NCBI GenBank assembly: GCA_016711045.1
Contig: JADJTT010000001.1
Location: forward strand, 682,001-746,000
Length of the DNA: 64,000 bases
Source of the DNA: Saprospirales bacterium
Lineage (GTDB): Bacteria; Bacteroidota; Bacteroidia; Chitinophagales; Saprospiraceae
Direction: 5' to 3'
A program made the position numbers and the translations under genes. Position 1 is the stretch's first letter. Each line of letters begins with the position of its first letter. Under the pieces are notes generated by a model. That model saw only the letters and a program-made list of their open reading frames with translations. It did no database searches and was not told the DNA's origin. Shown here piece after piece: positions 10,201 through 19,195 of this stretch.

Positions 10201-10780
10201 ACGTCTCCTCAAGCACTCCGTCTTTGCCGTGCGGCTGGCCGGCGCCACGTCGTTCGGGTCGGAGCGCATACTTTACTATATCGGGGGCGTAGACAGCTGG
10301 CTGTTTCCGCGATTCGACAATAACATCCCCACCCCCACTACCGGCAACTTCGCCTATCAGACCGTAGCGCCCAACCTGCGAGGGTTCCAGATGAATATTC
10401 GAAACGGTAACTCCTATTTGCTGTCCAATGCCGAATTACGCATCGCTCCTTTCCGCTACTTATCGAAAAACCTGCGTTCCAATTTCCTGCGCAATTTCCA
10501 GATAGCGGGCTTTTTTGATGTGGGTACTGCCTGGCAGGGACGTACGCCTTTCACCGATGAAAATCCGTTAAATACCAAGATCATCCCCGATCCACTGCCG
10601 CCAGGCACCCCGATTTTTGTGAAGGTTAAATATTTCCGTGATCCCGTTGTAGTGGGGTATGGGGTAGGAATCCGTACCTTGCTCTTTGGTTATTTCCTCC
10701 GCGTCGATTATGGATGGGGAATCGAAACCAGACAGGTGCAGAAACCACGGTTGTATTTTGCCCTGGGGACAGATTTCTAG
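7274..10780 (+). CDS. Large outer-membrane protein: degenerate gluzincin-like domain, TolB-type beta-propeller, C-terminal beta-barrel
   Basis: The 1168-residue protein has a signal peptide (start 7274; ATG 7289 is equally possible). Residues about 25-270 resemble peptidase MA/gluzincin domains (ILEHRMNDKIEIIVY, LPVWFSDGLVAYVGEEW), but the expected HExxH is replaced by RRQIREG, so it is probably inactive. Residues about 285-500 carry PD40/TolB-like propeller repeats (AKISPDGQRIAYATNE, LLAWNPNNLELAVLYE). A Pro-rich linker covers about 650-740. The last 350 residues alternate like an outer-membrane beta-barrel (surface-antigen/Omp85-like) and end in LGTDF with a terminal Phe. Similar proteins in Bacteroidota are annotated as TolB-like translocation proteins without known function. 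The T9SS subtilisin starts 19 bases downstream. Confidence 0.82.
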   Translation: MNPSNMRIVFHTALFLSLLFSAVVQAQVSSVEFGKNRIQYHQDYEEWSQYESQNFTTYWYGESRFIGQAVVQMAEYDFASIERILEHRMNDKIEIIVYTDLTDVKQSNIGSEEIFMNAGGQTKIVGNKMFVYFNGDHNDLRRQIREGIASVYLNSMLFGSNLQEVVQNAVLLNLPVWFSDGLVAYVGEEWSTELDGQLRDRFNNGEIKDFTSFAEKNPRLAGHSLWYFISQQFGKSTVANLIYLTRINRSVESGFLYVLGSSFTKTTESWQSYFSQRYKGELRTTDSLAMEPLPIKNRRNLPYTQAKISPDGQRIAYATNEIGKVKVYIYELETGSKKLILKSGSRNPFQDPDYNYPLLAWNPNNLELAVLYERRDVPKLMLYSRSTNEKVVEDLSTQYQRVYSMDYLNSTDLVLAAAVRGFSDIFIYFTKNRQTQRITQDFWDDLDARAVKLGNRRGIIFASNRQDSLFVTERLDTILPLQSFDLFYYDLDSRSNELVRLTRTPNANERQPLGVDTTYFSYLGDESGIMNRYMGYLEDYIHHYDRIVLLDDGTEITFHADSALTTKLDSAAIAQIDSSWLEPFWKKRAITYPASNLNLNIQAQHAAPMANKLLLSQVQAQKNMLFTGTLGAPASDSIQLYPSLFREKQRTALERQKIPTTAPQPPPSPVLEEKKPGPLEPTPPVKEATQDTSKVDIDNYLFQSEFDDDELPSVLVVEEPAPTAPLQRPVQPSVFGQRKATGEVIVFNPSRIIPYRLKFRTDFVTTQLDNAPLFDGLNSYAGTPVDFGFLPPGILLKANFKDLFEDYEMEGGMRIPTTFNGAEYFLVFKNKKKHIDKQYAVYRRALRFPGEARVATPIQPRTENTTFLALTQWRYPIDIFTSLRATATYRMDNTTQLATDTFSLQTPSLRENRIGLRMEYVFDNTYDVAINMKDGIRYKVFAEVVKRFDIELGDQFSANFAKGFMGVVGLDARYYQRLLKHSVFAVRLAGATSFGSERILYYIGGVDSWLFPRFDNNIPTPTTGNFAYQTVAPNLRGFQMNIRNGNSYLLSNAELRIAPFRYLSKNLRSNFLRNFQIAGFFDVGTAWQGRTPFTDENPLNTKIIPDPLPPGTPIFVKVKYFRDPVVVGYGVGIRTLLFGYFLRVDYGWGIETRQVQKPRLYFALGTDF

Positions 10781-10799
10781 ACGTTAATTCATTCAAAAA

Positions 10800-12566
10800 A
10801 TGCAAAAGATTCGACTGTTACTCATACTCCTTCTACTGCCTTTCCTGGCATGGTCCCAAAACTGGACAGACAAGATCGACCCCTGGCTGACCGACCGGCT
10901 CCAGGATCAACCCACTTCCGGGTTTATCGCGGTTTTAAAAGACCAGGCAGATGTCTCGGCAGCCCATGAAATTTCAGGCAAAGTAGCGAAAGGTACTTTT
11001 GTGTTCGAAACATTACAAGAAAAAGCCCTCCACACACAGGAACGGTTACTCGCCCAATTGAGCCTGCAAGGAGTAACCTACCGCTCCTTTTTCCTGATCA
11101 ATGCCATCTATGTGGAAGGAGACATGCAACTCGTTCAATGGATAGCTCAACAGCCGGAGGTAGCCTATGTATACGATAACTCCACAGTGGTAGTTGACCC
11201 GGAAGAACCGGTGATCGACAAGACGATCATCCGTGGCCCTACCGCTATTGAATGGGGGCTCGAACGGATCAATGCCGACGATGTGTGGAACCTGGGCTTC
11301 AGAGGCCAGGGTGTCGTTGTAGGTGGCCAGGATACGGGCTACGAGTGGATTCACCCCGCCATCAAAGAAAAATACCGCGGTTGGGACGGCGTCACGACCG
11401 ACCACAACTTCAACTGGCATGATGCCATCCACCAGATCGACCCCAATAACGGGGATACGCTCATCCTGCCTACTAATAATCCCTGTGGCCTAGATGCGGT
11501 TGCCCCTTGCGACGACCACAATCACGGCACGCATACGATGGGTACCATGGTAGGCCTCGACGGCGACAATGTGATCGGTGTGGCGCCCGATGCTCGCTGG
11601 ATAGGTTGCCGGAATATGGAACGCGGCCTGGGCACCCCAGCTACGTATATCGAGTGCTTCCAATGGTTTCTCGCGCCCACGGACCTGAACGGACAATTCT
11701 CCAATCCCGCAAAGGCGCCCCATGTCATTGCCAATTCCTGGAGCTGTCCGGAAGGAGAAGGCTGTAATCCGAGCAATTTTGACCTTATGAGGCTGGCCGT
11801 CGACAATTTAAAAGCATCCGGGGTGGTCATCGTCGTATCTGCCGGCAATTCGGGAGGCGCCGGATGTGGTTCTGTCAGCACTCCTGCGGCCATTTTTGAA
11901 AATAGCTTTACCGTCGGCGCTACGGCCGAAAACGATACGATCACCGGTTTCAGCAGCCGCGGGCCCGTGACGGTCGACGGCAGCGAACGCCTCAAGCCCA
12001 ATGTCAGCGCTCCCGGCCGCAATGTGCGCTCCTGTATCCGCAACGGTGAGTACGCCACCTGGGCCGGCACCAGCATGGCTGGGCCCCATGTCGCAGGCGC
12101 GGTGGCACTGGTCATTTGCGCCAACCCGAATCTGGCCGGCGAAGTGGAGACCATCGAAACGATCATGGAACAAACTGCGGTGCCTAAATTCACCGACCAG
12201 GACTGTGGATCTGTATTGGGCACGGAGCATCCCAACAACACTTACGGCTATGGCCGCATCGATGTCCTGGCTGCCGTACAAGCTGCGCTGACCTTGCTGG
12301 ATGTCGGAACCACACCTGTGGAGACCATGCAGGTCAGACTGGATCCCAACCCATTCAAAGACCAGCTTCTGCTCACGCTCATTGGACCGGCAGGACAGGC
12401 TTCGCTGGAACTTTTTGACTTGAACGGTCAGCGGATAGTTCAGCGAAACTGGTGGTCGGATGGCACTTCGTTCCAAAACCTGCTCACCGGGAATCTGGCC
12501 TCCGGCATGTACGTGTATACCGTTCGTTTGAATGATCAGGTCATACAGGGAAAAGTGGTCAAGTAA
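10800..12566 (+). CDS. Subtilisin-like serine protease (S8) with T9SS sorting domain
   Basis: This is a secreted S8 protease of 588 residues. A signal peptide (to about residue 20) is followed by an inhibitor-I9-like propeptide (about 35-130). The catalytic triad is complete: D178 (GQDTGYEW), H242 (NHGTHTMG) and S425 (GTSMAGPH). The oxyanion Asn lies in VSAGNSGG. The last 80 residues form a T9SS type A sorting domain (LDPNPFKDQLLLTL, LFDLNGQ, LASGMYVYTV, GKVVK), so the enzyme is exported by the PorSS and probably anchored or released at the cell surface. It follows the TolB/barrel gene by 19 bases and may share its transcript. It likely degrades extracellular protein. Confidence 0.94.
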   Translation: MQKIRLLLILLLLPFLAWSQNWTDKIDPWLTDRLQDQPTSGFIAVLKDQADVSAAHEISGKVAKGTFVFETLQEKALHTQERLLAQLSLQGVTYRSFFLINAIYVEGDMQLVQWIAQQPEVAYVYDNSTVVVDPEEPVIDKTIIRGPTAIEWGLERINADDVWNLGFRGQGVVVGGQDTGYEWIHPAIKEKYRGWDGVTTDHNFNWHDAIHQIDPNNGDTLILPTNNPCGLDAVAPCDDHNHGTHTMGTMVGLDGDNVIGVAPDARWIGCRNMERGLGTPATYIECFQWFLAPTDLNGQFSNPAKAPHVIANSWSCPEGEGCNPSNFDLMRLAVDNLKASGVVIVVSAGNSGGAGCGSVSTPAAIFENSFTVGATAENDTITGFSSRGPVTVDGSERLKPNVSAPGRNVRSCIRNGEYATWAGTSMAGPHVAGAVALVICANPNLAGEVETIETIMEQTAVPKFTDQDCGSVLGTEHPNNTYGYGRIDVLAAVQAALTLLDVGTTPVETMQVRLDPNPFKDQLLLTLIGPAGQASLELFDLNGQRIVQRNWWSDGTSFQNLLTGNLASGMYVYTVRLNDQVIQGKVVK

Positions 12567-12604
12567 AACGGAAGAGGCAATTTCGATTTACCCGTTCAAA
12601 ATTC

Positions 12605-12612
12605 TAGATTTG
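12605..12612 (+). promoter_or_regulatory. Bacteroidota -7 promoter element upstream of dnaB
   Basis: TAGATTTG matches the Bacteroidota -7 consensus TAnnTTTG and lies 34 bases before the dnaB ATG. About 19-20 bases upstream is TTTCG, a weak match to the -33 element. Inferred from consensus only. Confidence 0.55.
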
Positions 12613-12646
12613 TGGGAAGCTACACCTACAAAGACATATTTAATTT

Positions 12647-14168
12647 ATGGCAGAAGACAACCCTCCCAAGAGGAAAACAGCTACAAACCGGACGAATACC
12701 CGTCGCGAGAGCGGCGACCTCTCCAATTTGGTATTCGGGAAGGTGCAGCCTCAGGCCCTGCCTTTGGAGGAATCGGTGTTGGGCGCATTGATGCTCGATA
12801 AAAATGCCCTGCCCAATATTCTGGATATCATCCGGCCAGATAGCTTTTACATGGATTCCCACCGGTTGATCTACGATGCCATGCTGCGCTTGTTTCAGCG
12901 CTCCCACCCCATCGACCTGTATACCGTGACGGAGGAATTGCGCAAATCGGGCGATCTGGAAGCCATCGGAGGCGCTTATTTTCTGGTCGAACTGACCAAT
13001 AAGGTCACCTCTGCCGCCAATATTGAATACCACGCCCGTATTATTGCCCAGAAACACATTCAGCGAGAGCTGATCCGCGTGTCTACACAAATCATTCAGG
13101 ACTCCTACGACGAAACAACCGATGTATTTAACCTGCTCGATGATGCAGAGAAAAACCTCTTCTCCATCACCGAACAAAACCTCAGCCGCGGGGTGGAAAA
13201 CCTGGGCACCCTGACCACCAAAGCGCTCAAGCAGCTCGAAGAGCTTAAAGATAAAAAGGACGGGTTGACCGGCATTCCTTCCGGTTTTACACGTCTGGAC
13301 CGCATCACCTCAGGATGGCAGTCTTCCGACCTCGTCATCCTTGCTGCCCGTCCTGGTATGGGTAAAACGGCCTTTGTACTCACCATGGCCCGAAATGCAG
13401 CGATGGACTTCAAAAAGGGAGTCGCGATCTTTTCCCTGGAAATGTCCAACATCCAGCTGGTGCATCGTCTGCTCTCGCTGGAAGCCGAAATTCCAGGCGA
13501 TAAACTCCGCAACGGAAAACTGGAAGACTACGAATGGCAGCAACTACATACCGCTATTGAGCATTTGAGCGAAGCCAAAATTTATATCGACGACACCCCG
13601 GGCATCAACATTTTTGAATTGCGCGCCAAATGCCGCCGCCTCAAGATGCAACACGATATCCAATTGGTTGTCATCGATTACCTCCAACTCATGAGTGGTG
13701 GTACCGACAACCAACGCGGCAACCGTGAACAGGAGGTCAGTGCTATATCCCGCTCCCTCAAAGGAATGGCCAAAGAACTCGATGTGCCCGTCATTGCGCT
13801 CTCTCAGTTAAGCCGCGCCGTGGAAGTGCGGGGGAGGGGATAAACGGCCGCAGCTCTCGGATCTTCGCGAATCGGGCTCTATTGAGCAAGACGCTGATAT
13901 TGTTGGATTTATATATAGGCCAGATTATTATCAGATTACCGAAGACGAAGAAGGCCATTCGTTGAAAGGCATTTCCGAAGTGATTATCGCCAAGCACCGC
14001 CATGGCGCACTGGATACCGTCAAGCTGCGCTTTATTCCGCAATTTGCCAAATTTGTCGACATGGAGGATCCCGATTTTAATTTCCTCCCCATGGATTCGT
14101 TCACGCCCGATCCGAACATTATCACCAAGCCTTCCCGAATGAACGAGGACGAAGACATCCCGTTCTAA
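12647..14168 (+). CDS. dnaB: Replicative DNA helicase DnaB, reading frame broken by one extra G
   Basis: DnaB is the hexameric helicase that unwinds DNA at the replication fork. The N-terminal domain (about residues 35-135) and RecA-like ATPase domain are clear, with Walker A ARPGMGKT near residue 235 and Walker B LVVIDYLQL. Translation stops after LSQLSRAVEV RGRG at 13843. The remaining C-terminal domain (RPQLSDLRESGSIEQDADIV to DEDIPF) continues in the next frame to 14168. Removing one G from either the 5-G run 13830-13834 or the 4-G run 13836-13839 restores the family motif RGGDKRPQ and a 506-residue protein. dnaB is essential, so a consensus sequence error is the likeliest explanation. 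No intein is present. rluB begins 9 bases downstream. Confidence 0.93.
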
Positions 14169-14177
14169 ACACACTCC

Positions 14178-14999
14178 ATGGAAAAGAAACAACCCAAGCA
14201 ACGCCCCCCTGCCAAATTTTCGGACCGGAAGCCCAAGCCTCCGGCAAAAAAAGCGAAACCGATCGTGTTCAAGACTGAACCGATCGAAGGGATGCGTTTG
14301 AATAAATACGTGGCCCACAGTGGCGTCTGCTCCAGGCGCCAGGCTGCAGATTTTGTCAAGGAAGGACTCGTCACCGTAAATGGTGCGGTGGTACTCGAAC
14401 CTTTTTACCAGATCAAAAAAGACGACGAAGTAGCTTTTAAAGGGAAACCCATCAAACCTGAGGAGCGCAAGGTTTATATCCTGATGAATAAGCCTAAAGG
14501 ACTGATCACCACCGTAAAAGATGAACGGGATCGAAAAACCGTCATCGACCTGCTCAAGCCGAGAGTGAAGGAACGGGTATACCCCGTGGGTCGCCTCGAC
14601 CGCGATACGACGGGATTGCTCCTCCTTACCAATGACGGCGAATTGGCCGAAAAAATGGCCCACCCCAGCTATAAGGTCCAAAAATTCTACCACGTTGTTC
14701 TGGATCGCCCCCTGGCACTGAAAGACCTGGAAAAGGTTCGGGCGGGGCTAACCCTGGAAGACGGACCGGTTAAGGTCGATGGCGTGGATTACATCCAGGA
14801 TGCGGGGAAAAACGAAGTGGGCGTAGAGATCCACATCGGCAAGAACCGGATCGTGCGCCGCATTTTCGAACACCTTGGCTATACGATCGAAAAACTGGAC
14901 CGAACTTACTACGCAGGCCTCACCAAGAAAGACCTTCCCCGTGGTCATTTTCGTTTTTTGAACCAGCGGGAGATCATTATGCTAAAGCATTTCAGATAG
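14178..14999 (+). CDS. rluB: Pseudouridine synthase, RsuA/RluB family
   Basis: The product isomerises a uridine in rRNA to pseudouridine, most likely 23S U2605 if it is a true RluB. A basic, Lys/Pro-rich N-terminal extension (residues 1-35) precedes an S4 RNA-binding domain (MRLNKYVAHSGVCSRRQAADF, about 38-85). The catalytic domain contains the conserved Asp motif GRLDRDTTGLLLLTNDG and the C-terminal motif GKNRIVRRIFEHLGY. Length (273 aa) fits the family plus its tail. It lies 9 bases after dnaB and is probably cotranscribed. The exact target (RluB, RluE, RluF or RsuA type) cannot be decided by eye; the S4 domain excludes RluE. Confidence 0.88.
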   Translation: MEKKQPKQRPPAKFSDRKPKPPAKKAKPIVFKTEPIEGMRLNKYVAHSGVCSRRQAADFVKEGLVTVNGAVVLEPFYQIKKDDEVAFKGKPIKPEERKVYILMNKPKGLITTVKDERDRKTVIDLLKPRVKERVYPVGRLDRDTTGLLLLTNDGELAEKMAHPSYKVQKFYHVVLDRPLALKDLEKVRAGLTLEDGPVKVDGVDYIQDAGKNEVGVEIHIGKNRIVRRIFEHLGYTIEKLDRTYYAGLTKKDLPRGHFRFLNQREIIMLKHFR

Positions 15000-15014
15000 A
15001 AACCAGCCAAAAAA

Positions 15015-16358
15015 TCACCGAACTAACCCCCCGATAAGGCGTATCAGCTCCGTTTCAGTATTTTTCAGGTTGAAATAGGCATTGAGCCTTGACTGGGAGG
15101 CGCTGATGTACCCCAGTTGTATCGTGCGATAATCGAACGAGTTGATCAATCCACCGTTAAACCGCTCTTCTGCGATGTCGAGGTTGTGCCGGGCGTTTTC
15201 AAGCAGATCTTCGGTCACCTGCAACACCCGGCGCTGAGTGTCATAAGTGGCATACTTGTTTTCCAATCCGGCAAACAACATGCGCTCCTGATCCTGCAAC
15301 GCATATTGGGAACTGAGTTCCCGCACTTGTGCATTCTCTACGTTCCGCTTCCGCACGCCTCCGTCGAAAATGTTGTACGTGGCGGAAAAATTCAAATACC
15401 CATTGAACGTACGACCTACGGTAAAGCCAATTTTCTCATTCGTAAAGCGGTTGATCGCATCTCCGTTGTCGCGTGGGTTGACAGAATACGACAATCCGCC
15501 GTTCATCGAGACCCGGGGATAGCGGTCGCTCTCCGCCAGCTGACGCTGAATGCCTGCCATATCCTGTTGCAGGCGCAATAGTTGCAGGGTGTTGTTGTTG
15601 GATTGCAATCGCCCACGGAGCGTATCCAGGTTAAAAGAAGGCGCTTCAAAAACCAGCGGATCGGTAAGCTTGTACGTCTTTCCCAACTCGTCTTCTCCCA
15701 TCGCCAAATTCAGGTCTCGCATGGCGTTTTGGAAATTATTTTGCTGCAGCAAATAATTGGTCGAGTCGCTCAGGTAAGCATCGCGGGTCTGCAACAAGTC
15801 GAAGGTGCTAGCTTGCCCGTATTCCCGGCGCAGGTCCTGATAAGCCAGCCTGTCAGAAGAGAGCTGCAATACCTCCTCCACGACCTGAAGTTGCTCATCC
15901 TGGATCTGCACCAGGTAGTATGCCAGAATAATATCCTGAATGGTATTTTCGACCGTCAGTGCTGCATTCTGCCCGCCCAATTCTTCCAGCTTTTCCAATT
16001 GAGCCTTGGTGGTTCGCACCCGGTACCCGTCAAATAGCACCCAGCCCGCGTCTACCGTTCCAACCACCGTTCCGCTGAAATAAGCTATTTCTGGTTGAAA
16101 AATAACGGAAGGATCTACCCGGTTTACATATCCATTGGTGGAGATCAAACTGAAATTGACCGTTGGATAGCGCCCCGCCTGTCCCCAGTCATTATTGCTG
16201 CGGGTTATTGCCCATTCATTATCGGCAATATCAATCTGGTAGTTGTTTTGTAAACCGGTTTGTATGGCCTGCGATAAACTCAAGGCATCCTGTGCAGAGA
16301 GCACCTGGCTTCCCCACACGGCAAAAAAACAAACGACAGCAATGACTTTGGTCCTCAT
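15015..16358 (-). CDS. TolC family outer-membrane efflux protein
   Basis: The 447-residue protein has a signal peptide (MRTKVIAVVCFFAVWGSQVLSA) followed by two repeats of long heptad-rich helices and short beta hairpins, the TolC/OEP layout (LSLSQAIQTGLQNNYQI, NAALTVENTIQDIILAYYLV, TYNIFDGGVRKRNVENA, NLDIAEERFNGGLINSFDY). Such proteins form trimeric channels across the outer membrane and periplasm for efflux or type I secretion. No inner-membrane or periplasmic partner is adjacent. Upstream, 19 bases away, is the membrane glycosyltransferase, in apparent operon order GtrA, glycosyltransferase, TolC. Confidence 0.92.
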   Translation of the reverse strand: MRTKVIAVVCFFAVWGSQVLSAQDALSLSQAIQTGLQNNYQIDIADNEWAITRSNNDWGQAGRYPTVNFSLISTNGYVNRVDPSVIFQPEIAYFSGTVVGTVDAGWVLFDGYRVRTTKAQLEKLEELGGQNAALTVENTIQDIILAYYLVQIQDEQLQVVEEVLQLSSDRLAYQDLRREYGQASTFDLLQTRDAYLSDSTNYLLQQNNFQNAMRDLNLAMGEDELGKTYKLTDPLVFEAPSFNLDTLRGRLQSNNNTLQLLRLQQDMAGIQRQLAESDRYPRVSMNGGLSYSVNPRDNGDAINRFTNEKIGFTVGRTFNGYLNFSATYNIFDGGVRKRNVENAQVRELSSQYALQDQERMLFAGLENKYATYDTQRRVLQVTEDLLENARHNLDIAEERFNGGLINSFDYRTIQLGYISASQSRLNAYFNLKNTETELIRLIGGLVR

Positions 16359-16377
16359 GATTTAAACATTCAACAGG

Positions 16378-18031
16378 TTAGTTATTCTCTTCAAGCAACC
16401 ACTCGCCCTTTTTTCCTTCCACCCGATCCCAAAACGCCTCTACCTTATAAACCCCCAGTACCGGAGTGCGCCCTGCCCGGATAAACAACACAGGGTCAAT
16501 GAAAGGAAATGCTTTTTCCTGAAAGAGGTTTAATTCTCTCCGTTCCCGGAAATTGCTAAGGTAATACCTGGCGCCCTTTTCTTCCCATATTTGCACCAAC
16601 CGATCCTCTTTTTCCTTTGGCAAAAATGCATGGTTGGCTGTGCCTGGAAAATTTTGACAATAAAAGGTGATCACCCGGCTGGTATCGGCTTCCAATAATG
16701 CTTCAAATGCCTGTTTATACGCCAGTCCCCAATAATCCTGGTCAAACCGCTCCTCCCGGCGCGTGCCGGCCAGGAAATTAAAATACACATGTTGCAGTGG
16801 ATGGTATCGGACCATCTGCACCAGTGTCCCTCCCAAGGTGATGCTCACCAAAAGAGGCATTACCCATTTTTGACGAAGCCACCGATGCAATCCTTCCACG
16901 CCCGACAAGGCCACTACTGCAAAAGCCGGATACACAAAATACATCTGACGCCAGTCATCATATAGCACAGACCCTTTCCAAAGCACCATAGCCACCGGTA
17001 CGACAAACAAACTGAGGAGTATCGCATCGGTGCGCAGATCCCGCGCCCTAACCCATTGGAACGATAAACGGACCATGGGCCGAACCAACCGATAGACCGT
17101 GCGGCCCAACCCCGCCATAAAAAGAGCGTGATGCCTACCGGTATCGTGATCAGCATCCAGGAGGGCAGGTAATACCAGGGCAATCCACCTGCCGGGTATA
17201 AAATTCACCCCACAACCGCACTTCCCCGCCCCATTGATAATGCCCCATCACCCGGTAGGCTTCCAGCAGGTTTCCCGCCGGATTTTCCCACAAATAGGGC
17301 CATCCGGCCACCGTAATCAGGGCAGTGACCAATCCATATACTCCGATGGGTACAATAGCTTTCGGGAAGGAAGGCCTGACAGCAAGCAGGCGAATAACCC
17401 ACCAACCGACTGTCAGAGCAGGGATGACGACGGCCACGATCCGCACATCAATCGCAATGGCGGAGGCAAAGCCGTGTGCCAGGGCCCAGGTCCATCGTGG
17501 TGTATCCAAAAAACGAACCATCGTATACATGGCCCACAACACGGCACTAATCAGCACGGCGTCTTTCACATTGAAAAAAGAATGGCCAAAAATACGGGGA
17601 CAAAGGAGCAGGAAAAGCAATCCTGCCAGTATCCACTTCCAATTGCTAAAGCGATACCGGAGCAGCAGATAGAACCCGATAGTGCCCAGCCAAAACGAGA
17701 GGAATACGGCATAGTGCCGCAACAAATGCTGCTGCCGCCAGGTCTCCAGACCCAGCATTCGCTCAAGTTTGAAACAAATGGTCGTAAAAAGAACCCCGTA
17801 GTAGCGGTGTTCATAGGTTTCCAGCTCAAATTCCGGATCAAACCGTTCGGCTTCAATACCAAAGAATCGATTGATGTAATCGGTGGTGACGATGCCGTGC
17901 CGTCGCTGTATGGGTTCATCCCACGACACCCCGTAATCGGGGGTGATCCAGAGTCCCAGCAGCAGGTACCCCAGGAAAAATACCCGGATCAACCAGGCGC
18001 TATGGGGGTCAAGTGCGGAGAGGAATCGCAT
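16378..18031 (-). CDS. Polytopic GT-C (GT39/ArnT-like) glycosyltransferase, broken by two single-base frame shifts
   Basis: This is a membrane glycosyltransferase that probably uses a polyprenyl-phosphate sugar donor. The N-terminal loop carries the acidic motif DYGVSWDEPIQRRHG typical of GT-C enzymes, followed by about nine membrane segments and a soluble C-terminal part. Three frames are needed. The first covers 18031 to about 17184. The second covers about 17183 to 17113 (LPWYYLPSWMLITIPVG). The third runs from about 17110 to 16378. Adding one T at 17182-17183 and one G at 17110-17113 (both on the minus strand) gives a continuous 551-residue protein. Sequence error is more likely than decay. 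It starts 12 bases after the GtrA gene, a flippase-type partner for polyprenyl-linked sugars. Confidence 0.82.
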
Positions 18032-18043
18032 GGCATACAGGAG

Positions 18044-18460
18044 TTATTCGAAGGATACAAAGCGCTTCTCAAATACAAAGCGCTTGAGGTAAAAATTATA
18101 GAAGAACACCAGGCCGGTAGCACAGAGTTTCGTGACGTATTGGTGTATTTGAAAGAAATCCCAGTGGTTCAATCCCCAAATGATCAGGGTGCCCAGGGCG
18201 ATGCCCCCCAGGGAAACCACGGTCGCCAGCAAAAAGGCCGTAGAGACCTTCCGCTGCAGATTAAATACAAAGCGTTTTTGGAGAAAAAAATTGACGACCA
18301 TACCGCAGGAAGCCGAGATGATATTGGAGAGAACGGGGGTAAGTACGGTATAAACCAACGCCAGATACAGGGAATAATCCACTACTGTGGCCACAGAAGA
18401 AGTCATGGCAAACTTCGCCTTCTGAAAGAACAGCTTTTTCAGTTTATGAATCGGAAGCAT
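18044..18460 (-). CDS. GtrA family membrane protein
   Basis: The 138-residue protein has four predicted membrane helices and the GtrA pattern (FAMTSSVATVVDYSLYLALVY near the N-terminus, VNFFLQKRFVF in the middle, FYNFYLKRFVF at the end). GtrA proteins are thought to flip polyprenyl-phosphate-linked sugars for surface glycosylation. Its position 12 bases upstream of a GT-C glycosyltransferase supports that role. It is the first gene of the minus-strand cluster leading to the TolC-like protein. Confidence 0.9.
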   Translation of the reverse strand: MLPIHKLKKLFFQKAKFAMTSSVATVVDYSLYLALVYTVLTPVLSNIISASCGMVVNFFLQKRFVFNLQRKVSTAFLLATVVSLGGIALGTLIIWGLNHWDFFQIHQYVTKLCATGLVFFYNFYLKRFVFEKRFVSFE

Positions 18461-18529
18461 AAGAAACTGAGCCTATGGGCCGCTGCCGTCGGCAGGGACA
18501 CATAGACAGTGTATTTATTAGTTGCGAAG

Positions 18530-19081
18530 TTACTCAAATTGGGTTGTATTGGTTTCCCGTTTCAGTTCCTCTTCAAAAAATACACGCACTTCATTCCAGT
18601 TGTTGACCCGCTCAAACCGTTGCTCTGACACGTTATGCGAAGCGGTAAAAAGCAGCCCTTTTCCATGGAAAGCCTCCAGGTTGAACGGATGGTCGTCGAT
18701 CATGTAGTCGGCCTGCACGATGCTTTTATCTCCGCAAAAAACGAAATTCTTCCAGTGCAAAAAAGGGAAATGGCGCTGCATCCAGTCGAATTTGTCTTCC
18801 AGGGAATTGCGAAATTCCATAGCGGCAGTAACGATGAATACGTCGTAGTGTTCGGTCAGCCAGCGTACTACTTCCTGGCTGCCCTCCACGACCGGGAGGT
18901 CGGCAAAGAAGCCTTTCTCCCAAAGGGATTCCCGGATTATGGAAGCCCCTGGAAGTCGATAGATCTTCTCCCCCCAGTAGTCTTCTTTTTCCAATCGCAC
19001 CCCAAAATGAGTGGCATAAAGGTCCAAAAAGGCAGGCAACACGTCTGCAATCACTTCGTCCATATCCAACGCGATTCTCAT
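18530..19081 (-). CDS. 5'(3')-deoxyribonucleotidase (NT5C/HAD family)
   Basis: This HAD-superfamily phosphatase probably dephosphorylates deoxynucleoside monophosphates and so tunes dNTP pools. The nucleophile motif RIALDMDEVIADVLPAF is at the N-terminus, motif II is VFIVTAAMEFRNS, and motif III/IV is ADYMIDDHPFN. I chose ATG 19081 (183 residues, beginning MRIALDMDEV) because family members start on this strand. The longer ATG at 19126 would place the start inside the T-run of the terminator at 19125-19166. Confidence 0.86.
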   Translation of the reverse strand: MRIALDMDEVIADVLPAFLDLYATHFGVRLEKEDYWGEKIYRLPGASIIRESLWEKGFFADLPVVEGSQEVVRWLTEHYDVFIVTAAMEFRNSLEDKFDWMQRHFPFLHWKNFVFCGDKSIVQADYMIDDHPFNLEAFHGKGLLFTASHNVSEQRFERVNNWNEVRVFFEEELKRETNTTQFE

Positions 19082-19124
19082 TCTGGCGGTAGTAGCTGGC
19101 ATGGGGGGGAAATTTATGCTGGTC

Positions 19125-19166
19125 AAAAAAGTGAGGCGAATACCTTTAGGCTGGTATTCGCCTCAC
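19125..19166 (-). terminator. Intrinsic terminator between two minus-strand genes
   Basis: A perfect 14-bp stem (19131-19144 with 19153-19166, 8-base loop) is followed on the minus strand by six T residues (19130-19125). It ends the small gene at 19196-19492 and precedes the nucleotidase start. Confidence 0.85.
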
Positions 19167-19195
19167 CAATGTATGTATTATGAAAGCGATATTTT

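Noticed and set aside
13826..13843. Intein or programmed frameshift in dnaB
   Set aside because: No intein block is inserted, and five similar indels elsewhere make a sequence error the simpler explanation; kept only as a low-probability idea.
17234..18505. 423-codon plus-strand open frame over the glycosyltransferase and GtrA genes
   Set aside because: Antisense to membrane proteins with good family motifs; the Gly/Gln/Asp/His-rich composition is typical of a reverse shadow.
19082..19126. Longer start for the deoxyribonucleotidase
   Set aside because: The ATG at 19126 lies in the T-run of a strong terminator and the extra residues precede the conserved first strand.
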